This document shows, one piece after another, positions 4,921 through 5,183 of a stretch of 5,183 bases of DNA; within the stretch, counting starts at the first letter, position 1; each line of letters starts with the position of its first letter. The stretch spans positions 1-5,183 of the forward strand of contig DQVY01000202.1 of the NCBI GenBank assembly GCA_015661535.1, in the 5' to 3' direction. Origin of the DNA: Sulfurovum sp. (GTDB lineage: Bacteria > Campylobacterota > Campylobacteria > Campylobacterales > Sulfurovaceae). The translations under genes and the position numbers were made by a program. Under the pieces are notes generated by a model, which was not told where the DNA came from, ran no database searches, and was given only the letters and a program-made list of their open reading frames with translations.

Positions 4921-5183
4921 TGCGGTTTCCTTTTAGCTTTTGCCATTTCTATGATAGGTTTATAAGTATCCCATGTGTATATAGTTGTGCCTGCATCTAC
5001 AGAGTTCATTGCAAAGTTCTTGTCATGCTCCGGAAGCATATAGAAGAGTTTTGGTACTGTACCTTCATCTTCTTTAAGCACATAGAATTTTCTCTTTTTA
5101 AGCATTTGGATGATCTCACTCTCTTCATCGTCAATATCACCAAAGAGTCTTACTTTAGTAGGACAGGTTGCCTGACAGGCTGT
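4899..5183 (-). CDS. 4Fe-4S ferredoxin-type electron-transfer subunit (PsrB/NrfC-like), C-terminal part
   Basis: The frame is open from the right edge to the stop at 4899-4901 and gives the last 94 residues. The first visible residues, TACQATCPTK, carry the CxxxCP end of a [4Fe-4S] motif, followed by VRLFGDIDDEESEI, which matches the familiar CPTKAxxFGDxxDPxSE region of PsrB, PhsB and NrfC-type four-cluster ferredoxins. The remainder is a C-terminal tail ending QNMQE. An internal ATG at 5105 would exclude the cysteine motif and is not the start; the real start lies beyond the window. The protein would relay electrons between a molybdopterin catalytic subunit and the NrfD-like membrane protein encoded directly downstream, with which it overlaps by 22 bases. 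A catalytic subunit gene is expected upstream, outside the window. Confidence 0.85.
   Translation of the reverse strand, partial: TACQATCPTKVRLFGDIDDEESEIIQMLKKRKFYVLKEDEGTVPKLFYMLPEHDKNFAMNSVDAGTTIYTWDTYKPIIEMAKAKRKPQWQNMQE

Noticed and set aside
4899..5105. A separate 68-residue gene starting at ATG 5105 on the minus strand
   Set aside because: The same frame stays open to the window edge and includes the CxxxCP ferredoxin motif, so this ATG is an internal Met of a larger PsrB-like protein.
1..5183. tRNA, rRNA, CRISPR array, insertion sequence or phage attachment site
   Set aside because: No cloverleaf-like segment, regular repeat-spacer pattern, transposase-like frame or terminal inverted repeats were seen on either strand.

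Overview
The window looks like chromosomal DNA of a sulfur- and hydrogen-metabolising member of the Campylobacterota (Epsilonproteobacteria; the Sulfurovum/Sulfurimonas type). This is inferred from AT-rich intergenic DNA, T/A-rich sigma70 promoters with good -10 boxes and no clear -35 box, and a cytoplasmic-type group 2 [NiFe]-hydrogenase beside a polysulfide-reductase-type (PsrBC/NrfD) module. No rRNA or marker gene is present to fix the taxon.

Left part (1-856, + strand). The last 48 codons of an unrecognised gene run in from the left edge. A promoter and a small four-helix membrane protein of unknown function follow (ATG at 267). Next is a 164-bp intergenic region holding a hairpin, three TTAYGCT repeats, a small palindrome and an extended -10 promoter.

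Centre (857-3646, + strand). This is a very tight three-gene operon: a TetR-family regulator (GTG start), a [NiFe]-hydrogenase small subunit one base after it, and the large subunit with an ATGA 4-base overlap. The small subunit has no Tat signal and the large subunit has no C-terminal maturation extension, so the enzyme should be cytoplasmic and should not need the usual endopeptidase step. Sequence signatures place it in group 2 (HupUV/HupSL-like, possibly subgroup 2d). It combines features: Asn in place of one proximal [4Fe-4S] cysteine, as I recall from cyanobacterial HupS, with an extension-less large subunit like the H2-sensing HupV/HoxC proteins, ending in Gln rather than His. A one-component TetR repressor fused by operon structure to such a hydrogenase is the most interesting feature here.

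Right part (3647-5183, - strand). Convergent to the hydrogenase operon and only 11 bp from it lie a ten-helix NrfD/PsrC-type membrane subunit and, upstream and overlapping it by 22 bp, the C-terminal part of a PsrB/NrfC-type 4Fe-4S protein that runs off the right edge. A catalytic molybdopterin subunit would be expected just beyond the edge.

The hydrogenase and the Psr-like module could both serve H2- and sulfur-based energy metabolism. Nothing in the window links them directly: one is cytoplasmic, the other a membrane complex, and they are transcribed towards each other. No tRNA, rRNA, CRISPR array or mobile element was seen.
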